A DNA stretch of 64,000 nt, from NCBI RefSeq assembly GCF_002261475.1, contig NZ_NEVN01000008.1:362948-426947 (forward strand), given 5' to 3'. This document shows positions 1 through 8,787 of this stretch, one piece after another (the first letter of the stretch is position 1; each line of letters begins with the position of its first letter). The notes beneath the pieces were generated by a model that saw only the letters and a program-made list of their open reading frames with translations, ran no database searches and was not told where the DNA came from. This DNA comes from Bordetella genomosp. 5. GTDB taxonomy: Bacteria; Pseudomonadota; Gammaproteobacteria; Burkholderiales; Burkholderiaceae_B. A program made the position numbers and the translations under genes.

Positions 1-121
1 CATGCTGGGCGATCGTGACTTCATTGGCCGCGGGCGGCGGCACTTCGACCTCGACCACTTTCAGGACTTCGGGACCGCCGTGCTGTTCGATGCGGACTGC
101 CTTGACGAGCTTGCTGGCCAT
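1..121 (-). CDS. NADPH:quinone oxidoreductase, N-terminal part (cut by window edge)
   Basis: Only the first 40 codons are present. The protein begins MASKLVKAVRIEQHGGPEVL, the usual start of zinc-independent quinone oxidoreductases of the medium-chain dehydrogenase family (Qor type), which reduce quinones with NADPH in the cytoplasm. A perfect AAGGAGG ribosome-binding site lies at 127-133 on the minus strand, six bases before the ATG, which fixes the start. The catalytic and nucleotide-binding parts lie outside the window, so substrate cannot be judged. Confidence 0.8.
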   Translation of the reverse strand, partial: MASKLVKAVRIEQHGGPEVLKVVEVEVPPPAANEVTIAQH

Positions 122-194
122 GCGGGCCTCCTTGCGGAAATGACGATGAAAAGGAAACAAACGAATTCGAAGCACCGGCGCAAAGCCGCCCCGG

Positions 195-1139
195 CTACCC
201 GGGGGCACGCCGCCGGCTGGTCAGAACGAGCACGCCGCCCAGCACCAGCGCCGTGCCGGCCAGCTGCCAGGCGGTGATCGGCTCGTCGAGGAACCATGCC
301 GCCAGAAACAGCACCGAAACCGGGCCCATCATCCCCAGCAGCGACGCGGTCGGCGCGCCGATCAGCGCGACCGCCCACATCAGCATGAACACCGGCACCA
401 CCGTGTTGAGGGTGGCGTGGATCAGGGAATAACCATAAACACCGGCCGGCTGCAGCAGCACCTCGGGCGGATGCACCAGGAAGAACTGGATCACGCAGGC
501 CACACAGGACACCAGCATGGCGTAGGCCACCAGACGGGTCGCGCCCACGCGCTTGACCAGCTCGCCGGAGCAGATCAGATAGACAGAATAGCTGAGCGCG
601 GAGCCGAAAACGAACAAAGACCCCAACAGCACCTCGGATCCGGCGCTCTGCCCCACGTCGTGGGCGAAAACCAGCACCACGCCGGCGTAAGACAGGACCA
701 TGGCCCAGGCCTGCTGCCGCGACACGCCGCGCTTGAACCACCATGCCGACAGCAGGACCACGAGCGAAGGAGAGAGGAACAGGATCAGTCGCTCGAGCCC
801 GGCGGACACGTAGCGCAGCCCCAGAAAATCCAGGAAGCTCGACAGGTAATACCCCAACAGTCCGAGAAGTATCAGCTGCACCCGCTCGCGGCCCGTCAGC
901 ACGGGAATCTCGCCGCGGGCCGCACGGCGGGCCTGCCACCAGGCCACGGCGGCAAAGAAAGGCATCGCGAACAGCATCCGGAAGGCAATCAGCGTGACCG
1001 CATCGATCCCGTAGCGGTAGGTGAACTTGACGACGATGGCCTTGGCCGAGAACAAAATGGCACCGAGGCCCGCCATGGCATAGCCGGCCACCATCTGGGC
1101 CTGGCGCGAGCCCTGCAAATGCTCTTGAAGTGGATTCAT
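195..1139 (-). CDS. EamA/DMT-family transporter
   Basis: A 314-residue protein with about ten hydrophobic segments arranged as two EamA repeats, the drug/metabolite transporter architecture of inner-membrane permeases. The first repeat starts near residue 18 (GYAMAGLGAILFSAKAIVVK) and the second around residue 165. Members export amino acids, metabolites or drugs, and the substrate is not predictable from sequence. It is transcribed away from a second EamA gene starting only 34 bp away, so the two share a very short divergent promoter region. Confidence 0.85.
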   Translation of the reverse strand: MNPLQEHLQGSRQAQMVAGYAMAGLGAILFSAKAIVVKFTYRYGIDAVTLIAFRMLFAMPFFAAVAWWQARRAARGEIPVLTGRERVQLILLGLLGYYLSSFLDFLGLRYVSAGLERLILFLSPSLVVLLSAWWFKRGVSRQQAWAMVLSYAGVVLVFAHDVGQSAGSEVLLGSLFVFGSALSYSVYLICSGELVKRVGATRLVAYAMLVSCVACVIQFFLVHPPEVLLQPAGVYGYSLIHATLNTVVPVFMLMWAVALIGAPTASLLGMMGPVSVLFLAAWFLDEPITAWQLAGTALVLGGVLVLTSRRRAPG

Positions 1140-1173
1140 GCGATGATTTTAGTTTGTCCCCCGACGCACTCCC

Positions 1174-2031
1174 ATGACTCGCCAACGTGCCCTGCTTTAC
1201 ATCCATGCCGCCGCCGTCCTTTTCGGCTTGACCGGCGTTTTCGGTGAGTTGATTCAGGCCAGCGCGGCCGTGATCACGGCGGGCCGGGCGATCTTCGCGG
1301 TGCTCTCGCTGGGCGTCTTCGCGCGGATCCAGCGCCGCTCGATGCTCGGCGTGCTGACGCCGGCCCAGATTTTCGTGCTCGTGATCGCGGGCGCCCTGCT
1401 CGCCGGCCACTGGGTCACGTTCTTCATCTCGGTCAAGGTGGGCGGCATCGCCATCGCCACGCTGGGTTTTGCCAGCTTCCCGGCGTTCATCACGCTGTTC
1501 GAAGGTCTGGTCTTCCGCGAAAAAGTTCGTGCCGCCGAGTGGGCGGTGCTGGCCCTGGTCACCCTGGGCCTGGTGCTCGTGACGCCGTCGTTCGATTTCG
1601 CCGACCAGGGCACGGTGGGGCTGCTGTGGGGCCTCGCCTCCGGGCTCTCGTTCGCCCTGCTGGCCCTGACCAACCGGCGCGCGGCCGCCGGCATGGACGC
1701 CATGCAGGTGGCGGGCTGGCAGAACGCCATCGTCGCGCTGATCGTCCTGCCGTTCGCGGTCGGTCAACTGCCGGCGCTGGCCGCCATGGACTGGCTCTGG
1801 ATCGCGCTGCTGGGCGTGTTCTGCACGGGCCTTTCACATTATTTGTTCGTGTCGAGCCTCACCAAGCTCAACGCCCGCAGCGCCGGCCTGGTGATCGCGC
1901 TCGAGCCGGTCTACGCCATCGGGTTCGCCTGGGTCCTGTTCGCCCAGGAGCCCACCGCCCGCATGCTGGCCGGCGCCGCCCTCATCGTGGCGGCCATCGT
2001 CTGGTCGGGCTTGCGCAAACCCGCCCACTGA
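1174..2031 (+). CDS. EamA/DMT-family transporter
   Basis: A 285-residue inner-membrane protein with about ten predicted helices and two EamA repeats (roughly residues 5-135 and 145-280). It begins MTRQRALLYIHAAAVLFGLT, typical of the family. It lies head-to-head with the other EamA gene at 195-1139 but differs clearly in sequence, so this is a pair of family members rather than a recent tandem copy. Substrate unknown. A paired or heteromeric function is possible but not shown. Confidence 0.85.
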   Translation: MTRQRALLYIHAAAVLFGLTGVFGELIQASAAVITAGRAIFAVLSLGVFARIQRRSMLGVLTPAQIFVLVIAGALLAGHWVTFFISVKVGGIAIATLGFASFPAFITLFEGLVFREKVRAAEWAVLALVTLGLVLVTPSFDFADQGTVGLLWGLASGLSFALLALTNRRAAAGMDAMQVAGWQNAIVALIVLPFAVGQLPALAAMDWLWIALLGVFCTGLSHYLFVSSLTKLNARSAGLVIALEPVYAIGFAWVLFAQEPTARMLAGAALIVAAIVWSGLRKPAH

Positions 2032-2183
2032 CGCAGGCGGCAGCCGAAATAACGAAATAACGACCGATCTCGACGAAATTTCCGCCACCTCAGCACGCCA
2101 GGGCGGCCACGAATCGCACTTTTTCTATATTTCCGAATCCTGACGATCGATAGCCTGAGTGTAGTAACCAAGGTGAAGTCACC

Positions 2184-2648
2184 ATGTCTACGCTCGATCC
2201 CAGGTCCACATCGCCCCTCGCCCATTCGTCTGCACTGACGCCCGCCCCCACCGGCCGAAGCGCATTCGCCAATCTGCCGCATCGGCCGCATCCGCGCCGG
2301 CCTGCGCGCGCCTGGCTCGCGCCCGCGTCCCGGCGCAGCAGGTTGTTCGCCCGGAGCGAGCCCACCCCCAGCACCGACCATGCCCCGGCCAGCCGCACGG
2401 TCGAGCGCGTGGTCGCGTGGATGCCCGCGGCGCTCGCCCTCCTGGTCACCATCTTCTATGCGGGGCTGGTCGCGCTCTGGCTGCTTCCTTCGTGCATCAC
2501 CCCCGTCGACCTCGGCGCGCTCCACTGGTCGAGCAAGGTCTTCTACGGCGCGTGCGTGCTGGTCGCGATCGCCCTCGCGCTGGCGCCCTGGGCGGCGCTT
2601 CATCGGCATCACGCCTCCGACCTCGACCACGTGCATGCCTTACCTTGA
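2184..2648 (+). CDS. small hypothetical membrane protein
   Basis: A 154-residue protein I do not recognise. Residues 1-75 are Pro/Arg/Ser-rich and hydrophilic. Two likely membrane helices follow, near residues 79-100 (WMPAALALLVTIFYAGLVAL) and 119-140 (VFYGACVLVAIALALAPWAA), with a His/Asp-rich tail. An AAGGTGA ribosome-binding site lies about ten bases before the ATG and a terminator hairpin follows the stop codon, so it looks like a single-gene transcription unit. Between it and the upstream EamA gene is 152 bp with AT-rich stretches that could hold its promoter. Confidence 0.55.
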   Translation: MSTLDPRSTSPLAHSSALTPAPTGRSAFANLPHRPHPRRPARAWLAPASRRSRLFARSEPTPSTDHAPASRTVERVVAWMPAALALLVTIFYAGLVALWLLPSCITPVDLGALHWSSKVFYGACVLVAIALALAPWAALHRHHASDLDHVHALP

Positions 2649-2658
2649 GATAACCCCA

Positions 2659-2683
2659 CCCCGGCGCACGCGCCGGGGCGTCT
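2659..2683 (+). terminator. intrinsic terminator after the small membrane protein gene
   Basis: An 8-bp GC-only stem, CCCCGGCG (2659-2666) with CGCCGGGG (2671-2678), is followed by a short T-containing tract, eleven bases after the 2646-2648 stop codon. Confidence 0.6.
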
Positions 2684-2849
2684 TTCACCGCTCCCCCAAC
2701 CGCCCTGCTTCAGGGTATTCCCTGGGGGCGACATGTCTCTGTGATATTCGTCGTTATCCCCGAAGGATTCCTATAGTAAAACCGACAGAGAGCATCCGTC
2801 CCCTAGCGCCTGGCCTCCTCACACACTCCGGTACCAGACAAAGAAAAAT

Positions 2850-3527
2850 ATGTTTCCAGGTCGCACTTCCTCTTGTCGCGTCGTCGTGGCGGACGATCAT
2901 CCGCTCGTTCAGATCGCGATTTCGCAAATGCTCTCCGCCGACGGCGACTTCACCGTCGTGGCATCTGCAAACTCCGGCGAAGAGCTGCTGCACACCCTGC
3001 AGGCCACCCCTTGCGATCTGATCGTCACCGACTTCGTCATGCCTCCCTTTGAAGAAGCATCGACCAGCAATCTCGATGGCATCCGTCTCATCGGCCTGCT
3101 TCGGCGCAAGCACCCCTCGATCCCAATCGTGGTTTCGACCACCGTGCCCAACGGCGGCATCCTCAAAAGCATGATCACGGCCGGGGTACACGGCATCGTC
3201 GGCAAGGACGAGCCGAGCCAGATCCTGGCCCAGATCTGCAAGAGCGTGATGTCCGGCGCAAAGCCGCCGGTGCTGAGCCCTCGGGTCGCGATGCGGCTGG
3301 GCCATTACGTCGCGCCGTCGCAAATCGCCACCGTTCAGCAGTTGTCCCAGAAAGAGAGCGAGGTTGTCCGACTCTTCGCGCAAGGGCACTCCCTGACCGA
3401 CATCGCGCGCCAGCTCAACCGGGCGATCACCACCGTCGCCACCCAGAAGCGCTCGGCCATGCGCAAACTCAACGTCAACAACAACGCCGACCTGATCCGC
3501 TACGCGGCCGACACGGGCATCGTCTAA
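2850..3527 (+). CDS. RcsB-like LuxR-family response regulator
   Basis: A 225-residue DNA-binding response regulator. The receiver domain (residues 9-130) has the acidic pair D15-D16, phospho-acceptor D61 (in LIVTDFVMP) and K119. The LuxR/FixJ-type helix-turn-helix spans about 164-222. Its LSQKESEVVRLFAQG segment and the following KRSAMRKL match the enterobacterial RcsB pattern unusually well, better than ordinary NarL regulators. The stop codon directly abuts the ATG of the hybrid kinase, indicating translational coupling and a cognate pair. The most likely target is the type I secretion locus immediately downstream, whose 490-bp leader holds inverted repeats. The start is preceded only by a weak A-rich ribosome-binding site (AAAGA). 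Confidence 0.85.
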   Translation: MFPGRTSSCRVVVADDHPLVQIAISQMLSADGDFTVVASANSGEELLHTLQATPCDLIVTDFVMPPFEEASTSNLDGIRLIGLLRRKHPSIPIVVSTTVPNGGILKSMITAGVHGIVGKDEPSQILAQICKSVMSGAKPPVLSPRVAMRLGHYVAPSQIATVQQLSQKESEVVRLFAQGHSLTDIARQLNRAITTVATQKRSAMRKLNVNNNADLIRYAADTGIV

Positions 3528-6500
3528 ATGGAGCGCTATCTTTCGTCGTCTCGCAGTTCGCCGCTGCGGGCCATGCAAGCCCTCGAGAAAAACCTCAAGC
3601 GAGAACAGCGCATGTTCTCGCTTTTCCTGGGGATTCTCGTGTGCGTGCTGGTGGGGTCGGCCTTCGTCATGCTGGCCAGCAAGGTGTCCCACACGCTGCG
3701 CCTGTACGAACAATCCGTGCGGCTTGCCGATGAGTCCGCCAGTGCGGTGGTGGTGCGCCGGCTCGCCATGCTGGACACGGCCCGCTACCTACTCACCGCC
3801 CGCACGCCTTCGGGCGAGCTTCAGCGCGATGTCGAGACCAGCTCGCTGTGCCGGGGCGAATCGCTCACGCTGCAGCAGAGCGAATATCCGCTGTTCAGCG
3901 CCTGCCAGGACGCGACCGCCCTGCTCGTAGCGAATGGCGGCGACGCCCCCTTGCTGATCGCCGACCTGACGACGGATGCCCTGGTCGAACACAACTTCCC
4001 CACGGCCCGCACCGACCAGCTGATCATGACCTCGGCCGGCCTCACCTACATGCGCGAGCAGTATCTCAATCATGTTTCCGAGGGGCCCCGCAGTCTGGCC
4101 GGCGCCAAGTACGGTGCCGCCCGGCGTGTGGTCTGGGCCGTCCCGCCGGCCGAATGGAACCTCGGTCAGCACACCCTGCTCGGCATGGCCGCCGTCAGGA
4201 ACAGCACCGGCATGCAATTGCTGCTGGCCACGTCCATCGAGCTCTCCGACCTGCGCCCCACCTTCGCCCACGACACGAACCAGGGCAACATCGCGCTGAT
4301 CGATGCCGGGGGCCACGTGCTGGCCGGCACGCTTCCGATCCCGGACGCGGCGGTGCTGTTCCAGAGCACCAGCCCGATGGCCGATGGCGAATTCAAGTTG
4401 ATCACGCCGTTCGAATGGGGCATGCGCTGGTCATCGCGCTCGTTCGAGGGCGCCACGATCGTGGCCGTGGTCCCCTGGACCGAGCTCGCGAGCGTGCTGC
4501 GCACCGAGCTGCTGCTCGGCTCCTGCCTGACCTTGCTGGCGGTCTCGGCCCTGCTGGCGGGCGGCAAATTCTGGCGCTACCAGTTCATTGGCCGCACTTA
4601 CCGCGAAGCCAAGCTGGCGCTCGAACGCGAAATGCTGCATCACTTGCTGGTGCACGCATCGCCCATTGGCCTCGGCGTGGTTCGACGCGAAGGGTTCCGG
4701 GTGATGGTGGCCAACGACCATTTCCGCCGGGTGCTACAACTCGAGGCCAACGCCTCGGAGCTGCCGACCGCGTTCGTGGCCGCCTTTGCCACCCAGACCC
4801 TGGAACGCGCAGCGCCCGACGGCGACGACCCCGACATCCGCAAGTTCTCGTTTTCCTTCACCGTCGACGACAAGGAAGCGAATCTCGAGGTCACGTTCGC
4901 GCCCGCCACGCTCAACGGCGACGCCGTCTATTTCTGCGCCATCGCCGACATGACGACCCACGTCCAGGCCGAGAACGCCCTGCGCCAGGCCAAGGCCGCG
5001 AGCGACCAGGTCGCGAAAGCAAAGCTGCAGTTTTTCGCCTCGATGAGCCACGAGATCCGCACGCCGCTGACCTCCCTCACCGGCAACCTCGAGCTGGTGT
5101 CGCGCGGTCCGCTGTCCGCGGAGCAACGCGCGCGGGTCGTAGCGATGCAGTCGTCCACCAACGATCTGCTGCAGGTCGTCAACGACGTGCTGGATTTTTC
5201 CAAGATCGATGTGGGTCACCTGCAGCTCACGCCCGAGTGGACGCCCCTGCTCGAACTGCTGAGCAACGTGGCCATCGCGCATCTGCCCGTGGCCAACCGC
5301 CAGAAGCTCGATTTCTATCTGGTGGCCTCGGAGCACCTCCCGGGCCGGATCCGCATCGACGCGCTGCGGCTCACCCAGGTGCTCAACAACATCATCAGCA
5401 ACGCGTTCAAGTTCACCAAGTCGGGCAAGGTCGTCCTGCGCGCCGACTGGATCGACGCGCAACTCGTCCTGACATTGACAGACTCGGGCATCGGCATTCC
5501 CGAAGACCTCCTGCCGCGGCTGTTCCAGCCTTTCGTGCAGGGCGATCAGCACCGCCTGACCCAGATCCGCGGCACCGGTCTGGGCCTGTCGATCTGCTCC
5601 CGCCTCGTCACGATGATGGGCGGCACGATCGCGCTGCACAGCACGCTGGGCGTCGGCACCCGCGTGGATATCCGCCTTCCATTCGACAGCGCCGATCAGG
5701 AGCCCGCGACCGGCTCGCGCTTGCCCGCGCCGACGCGCATCGCGGTGCTGGCCCAGGCATCCGAATACACCGAATGGTTCAACGGCGTGTTCGCGGGCGA
5801 AGCCACGGTGCTTCATGTCGCCAGCCCGGCCGAGACCGGCCTGTCCGCGCGCTACGACTGCCTGGTCGCGACCGACGAGTTCGACCTGTCCGCCATCGAG
5901 GTCGTGTGGGGCGGCACATCGGGCATCGTGCTGGCGGGCCAGGCCGGGCCGCTACACCCCGAACCCACCCCGGCCGGAGCGCTGCGTGTGTGCGCGTACA
6001 GCCTCGCCGGTCTTGTCGCCGCCGTGGCCGACCCCAGGCCAGCCACTGCGACGCGCGCGTCGGCCGACTCCGCCGCCACCTCGTCGCATGCGTCCGCCGG
6101 CACGCCCTCACCGGCCGCGTCGACGCTGCCTGACACGAGCACCGACGCCTCCGGCCAGCCCGAGGGCACGCCTCTCGTGATGACCGGGTTGACCGTCCTG
6201 GTCGCCGAAGACAACGCACTCAACCTCGCCCTGCTGCAAGACCAGCTGCGCACGCTGGGCGTGGACACCATCCCTGCGCACGACGGCCTGCAGGCGCTCG
6301 AGCAATTCAAGAAACACCGCGTCGATGCCGTGCTCACCGACGTCAACATGCCTGGGTTGGGAGGCTACGAGCTTCTCAGCGCATTGCGTGAGCGCGATCC
6401 CGACCTGCCCGTCTATGCGATCAGTGCCAGCGTGCAGCCCGACGACATCCGCTCGGGACGCGATCACGGCTTCACCGACTACCTGACCAAGCCCTTGCCC

Positions 6501-6869
6501 CTCGCTGCGCTCGAGGCGGTGGTGCAGGATCTGCTCGCGATGGTGCGGGCACCCGAGGGCTCGCCGGACCTGCCCGACGTGCCCGACATCTACCGCGACA
6601 TCCTGGCCACGCAGATCGAACGGGATCTGAGCGCACTGCCCGACGTCCGCGCCAGCCAGGACGTGGCGCGACTCGAACGGTGGATTCATCGCGTGTGCGG
6701 CGGGCTCATGCAACTGGGCCCCTCCGGGCTCGCCGACCTGTGCAGCGAGCTGCTCGACATGAGCAGAGCGGGCGGCGCCTGGACAGAAGACATCGACGCG
6801 CTGACCACCGAGGTCGCGCAGGGCCTGCAGGCGCTGCTGAGCCAGACGCGACGCGCACCGCCCGCGTGA
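3528..6869 (+). CDS. RcsC-like hybrid sensor histidine kinase with receiver and Hpt-like domains
   Basis: A 1113-residue membrane sensor. TM1 is at about 30-50, a periplasmic sensor region at 52-322, TM2 near 326-346, then a PAS-like segment (370-480). The HisKA dimerisation domain has H508 (FASMSHEIRTPL). The ATPase domain has an N-box at 620-625, DSGIGIP at 652-658 and GTGLGLS at 682-688. Residues about 735-833 form a divergent alpha/beta region where RcsC carries its ABL domain. The receiver (888-1005) has D938 (LTDVNMPG). The C-terminus contains H1054 in an HRVCGGLMQLG context, resembling a histidine phosphotransfer motif. A His-Asp-His relay to the RcsB-like regulator encoded just upstream is therefore likely, without needing a separate RcsD. 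The signal sensed is unknown. Confidence 0.87.
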   Translation: MERYLSSSRSSPLRAMQALEKNLKREQRMFSLFLGILVCVLVGSAFVMLASKVSHTLRLYEQSVRLADESASAVVVRRLAMLDTARYLLTARTPSGELQRDVETSSLCRGESLTLQQSEYPLFSACQDATALLVANGGDAPLLIADLTTDALVEHNFPTARTDQLIMTSAGLTYMREQYLNHVSEGPRSLAGAKYGAARRVVWAVPPAEWNLGQHTLLGMAAVRNSTGMQLLLATSIELSDLRPTFAHDTNQGNIALIDAGGHVLAGTLPIPDAAVLFQSTSPMADGEFKLITPFEWGMRWSSRSFEGATIVAVVPWTELASVLRTELLLGSCLTLLAVSALLAGGKFWRYQFIGRTYREAKLALEREMLHHLLVHASPIGLGVVRREGFRVMVANDHFRRVLQLEANASELPTAFVAAFATQTLERAAPDGDDPDIRKFSFSFTVDDKEANLEVTFAPATLNGDAVYFCAIADMTTHVQAENALRQAKAASDQVAKAKLQFFASMSHEIRTPLTSLTGNLELVSRGPLSAEQRARVVAMQSSTNDLLQVVNDVLDFSKIDVGHLQLTPEWTPLLELLSNVAIAHLPVANRQKLDFYLVASEHLPGRIRIDALRLTQVLNNIISNAFKFTKSGKVVLRADWIDAQLVLTLTDSGIGIPEDLLPRLFQPFVQGDQHRLTQIRGTGLGLSICSRLVTMMGGTIALHSTLGVGTRVDIRLPFDSADQEPATGSRLPAPTRIAVLAQASEYTEWFNGVFAGEATVLHVASPAETGLSARYDCLVATDEFDLSAIEVVWGGTSGIVLAGQAGPLHPEPTPAGALRVCAYSLAGLVAAVADPRPATATRASADSAATSSHASAGTPSPAASTLPDTSTDASGQPEGTPLVMTGLTVLVAEDNALNLALLQDQLRTLGVDTIPAHDGLQALEQFKKHRVDAVLTDVNMPGLGGYELLSALRERDPDLPVYAISASVQPDDIRSGRDHGFTDYLTKPLPLAALEAVVQDLLAMVRAPEGSPDLPDVPDIYRDILATQIERDLSALPDVRASQDVARLERWIHRVCGGLMQLGPSGLADLCSELLDMSRAGGAWTEDIDALTTEVAQGLQALLSQTRRAPPA

Positions 6870-7359
6870 GGCGGCAGCGCGCCTGTCGGGCGGGCAAGGC
6901 CCCGGCCCTCCGCCCGACGGCTGCCCCCTCCCCCCGGGGATCCCGAGACAGCACGACGCTGCCGGCAATGCGCGACACCGCGCCCGCGATGCTGCGCGGA
7001 ATGTCAGATTCCGCGATAGAACTTCCTGCAGGCACGACAGCGGCACATCTGAAATTCTTCTATCGCGGCCCCGTGTCTCGCGGGACGTTCAGCCTTCAAG
7101 GTCCTCTGCGGCCGCCGGTCGCGCGACGATGAGGCGCCGCTCTGGCGCGTTACTGCCTAATACATTTATGTAACCGCCTGGCGTTTTGCAGAAATTTTCC
7201 GATATTGGGCCAGGGGGCCTCGCGCCAGAATTTCCACGTCATAAAAGACTGTGAGATAGGCGCAATACCTATCGTCGTCGGCGACCCGGTTCCCATACCT
7301 CGCATCGCCGCACACCGACCACCGGGTCGCCTCGTGCGTCCTGGCACGCGACGCCCAAG
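6870..7359. promoter_or_regulatory. 490-bp leader region of the type I secretion operon with several inverted repeats
   Basis: No convincing gene lies here. Three symmetric elements are visible. A perfect 11-bp inverted repeat pairs CCGCGATAGAA (7011-7021) with TTCTATCGCGG (7058-7068), 36 bp apart. An AT-rich palindrome TACAT-TT-ATGTA spans 7161-7172. GATAGG (7255-7260) pairs with CCTATC (7268-7273) with a 7-bp spacer, a size that suits a dimeric LuxR-type regulator. The first and third share the core GATAG/CTATC. I infer operators for the adjacent RcsB-like regulator. No -10/-35 pair stands out clearly. Confidence 0.5.
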
Positions 7360-8787
7360 ATGAACGCCCCTCTGCCGCACTCCCCGTCCCACTCGAAGCG
7401 CCCCGCTCAGGCCGGCTTCACCGTGATTGCGATCGCTTCCCTCGCGGCCTGCCTCGCTGGCACGCCTGCCCAGGCGCAGCCGGCCTCGCCGAGTGGTGTC
7501 GACACGTCCGGCGCGATCGCGCAAGACACCCATACCAACCCGACCGGCGCGCACGGCATGTCTGAGGGCCGCCGCACGGCTGGCACGCCCGCGATCCACG
7601 ATCTCGACACGCTGATCCGTGCGGCGCTGGCATCCAGCCCGCAGGTTGCGGGCGCCCACGCCTTGCGCCGCGAAGCCGAGTTCAACCTCAGTTCGGCACG
7701 CGCCCAATACCTGCCCACGCCGTCCATGGAATATGGCCGCGGCAATCGCGGCAACAACCAGGGATCCTTGCGACTCGAGCAACCCATCTGGACGGGCGGC
7801 GCGATCTCGGCCAACGTCGCGGCCGCCGATGCGCGGTCCGACGCCAGCGTGTCGGGCGTCGCGCTCGCCCAGGACAGCGCTGCCGTCGCCGTGCTCGACG
7901 CGTGGCGCGATTACACGCTCGCCCACGTCCAGGAAAAAGCGCTCCGGGACATGCTGGCCGAGTACGATCGCCTGCTCTCGCTCATCGGCCGCCGCATCGA
8001 CGGTGGCGCCTCGGCCACTTCCGATCGCGCTTACGTGCAGGCGCGCATGAATCAGGTGCGCTCGCAGCTGGCGCACACGCTGGGCGCCCGGGCCAGCGCG
8101 CTGGCGGCACTCAAAACCACGATCAACGCAGAGCTGGCCGCAGACGAACTCGACACCCTCGTCAAGGTCATCGACGAGCCCGTCCAGTTCGACACCTGGA
8201 GTCCCACCGCCGCTAACCAGGCCGCTCAATCGCGTTCGCCGCGCATTGCGCAGGCGCGCGCCCAAGCCGCGGCCGCGGAGCACGACACCCAGGCGCAACG
8301 CGCCAACGGCTTGCCGCACCTCTATGTCAGCCTGCAAAAGAACTTCACCGGCGGCAACAACAACGCCTACCAGGACGATCAGGTTCGCGTGATGGTCAAC
8401 GTCCGCTTCACGCCGGGCGCCGGCTGGTCGCAGATCTCTCGCTCCGACGCCGCCGCGCAGCGCGCCCTCGATGCCCAGGCCCGCGTGCGCGAGTCCGCCA
8501 ATGCGATCGAGATCGAGCTGCGCCAGCTGCTCGCGCAGCTGCAATCCGAGATCGCACAGCGCGAATCGCTCAAGGCGCAGCACGCGGCGGACACCGACGT
8601 CTACGCGTCCTACCAGCGCCTGTTCGACGCCGGCCGGCGCACCTGGACCGACGTGCTCAACACCCTGCGCGACAAAAATTCGACCGAGCTCTACCAGGCC
8701 GCCAACGCCGTATCCCTCAAGTATCTCGACGCGCGTCTGCGCATCCTGACCACCGGGAGGGTGGGTGCTCGCACGACGCCGCAATGA
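7360..8787 (+). CDS. TolC-like outer-membrane channel of the type I secretion system
   Basis: A 475-residue outer-membrane efflux protein. An N-terminal signal peptide ends near residue 40 (TPAQAQ). Two TolC repeats follow, with the characteristic ASSPQVAGAHALRREAEFNL motif near residues 88-110 and an RxFDAGRRTWTDVLN motif near 420. This is the adhesin-exporter (LapE/AggA-like) type that forms the outer-membrane tunnel. It opens the operon, and its last codons overlap the ABC exporter start by 4 bp. The ribosome-binding site upstream of the ATG is poor, so the start is chosen from the signal peptide. Confidence 0.88.
   Translation: MNAPLPHSPSHSKRPAQAGFTVIAIASLAACLAGTPAQAQPASPSGVDTSGAIAQDTHTNPTGAHGMSEGRRTAGTPAIHDLDTLIRAALASSPQVAGAHALRREAEFNLSSARAQYLPTPSMEYGRGNRGNNQGSLRLEQPIWTGGAISANVAAADARSDASVSGVALAQDSAAVAVLDAWRDYTLAHVQEKALRDMLAEYDRLLSLIGRRIDGGASATSDRAYVQARMNQVRSQLAHTLGARASALAALKTTINAELAADELDTLVKVIDEPVQFDTWSPTAANQAAQSRSPRIAQARAQAAAAEHDTQAQRANGLPHLYVSLQKNFTGGNNNAYQDDQVRVMVNVRFTPGAGWSQISRSDAAAQRALDAQARVRESANAIEIELRQLLAQLQSEIAQRESLKAQHAADTDVYASYQRLFDAGRRTWTDVLNTLRDKNSTELYQAANAVSLKYLDARLRILTTGRVGARTTPQ

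Noticed and set aside
61..1767. 568-codon minus-strand frame across both EamA genes
   Set aside because: Low-complexity Arg/Gly/His composition and overlap with two clear transporter genes mark it as a shadow.
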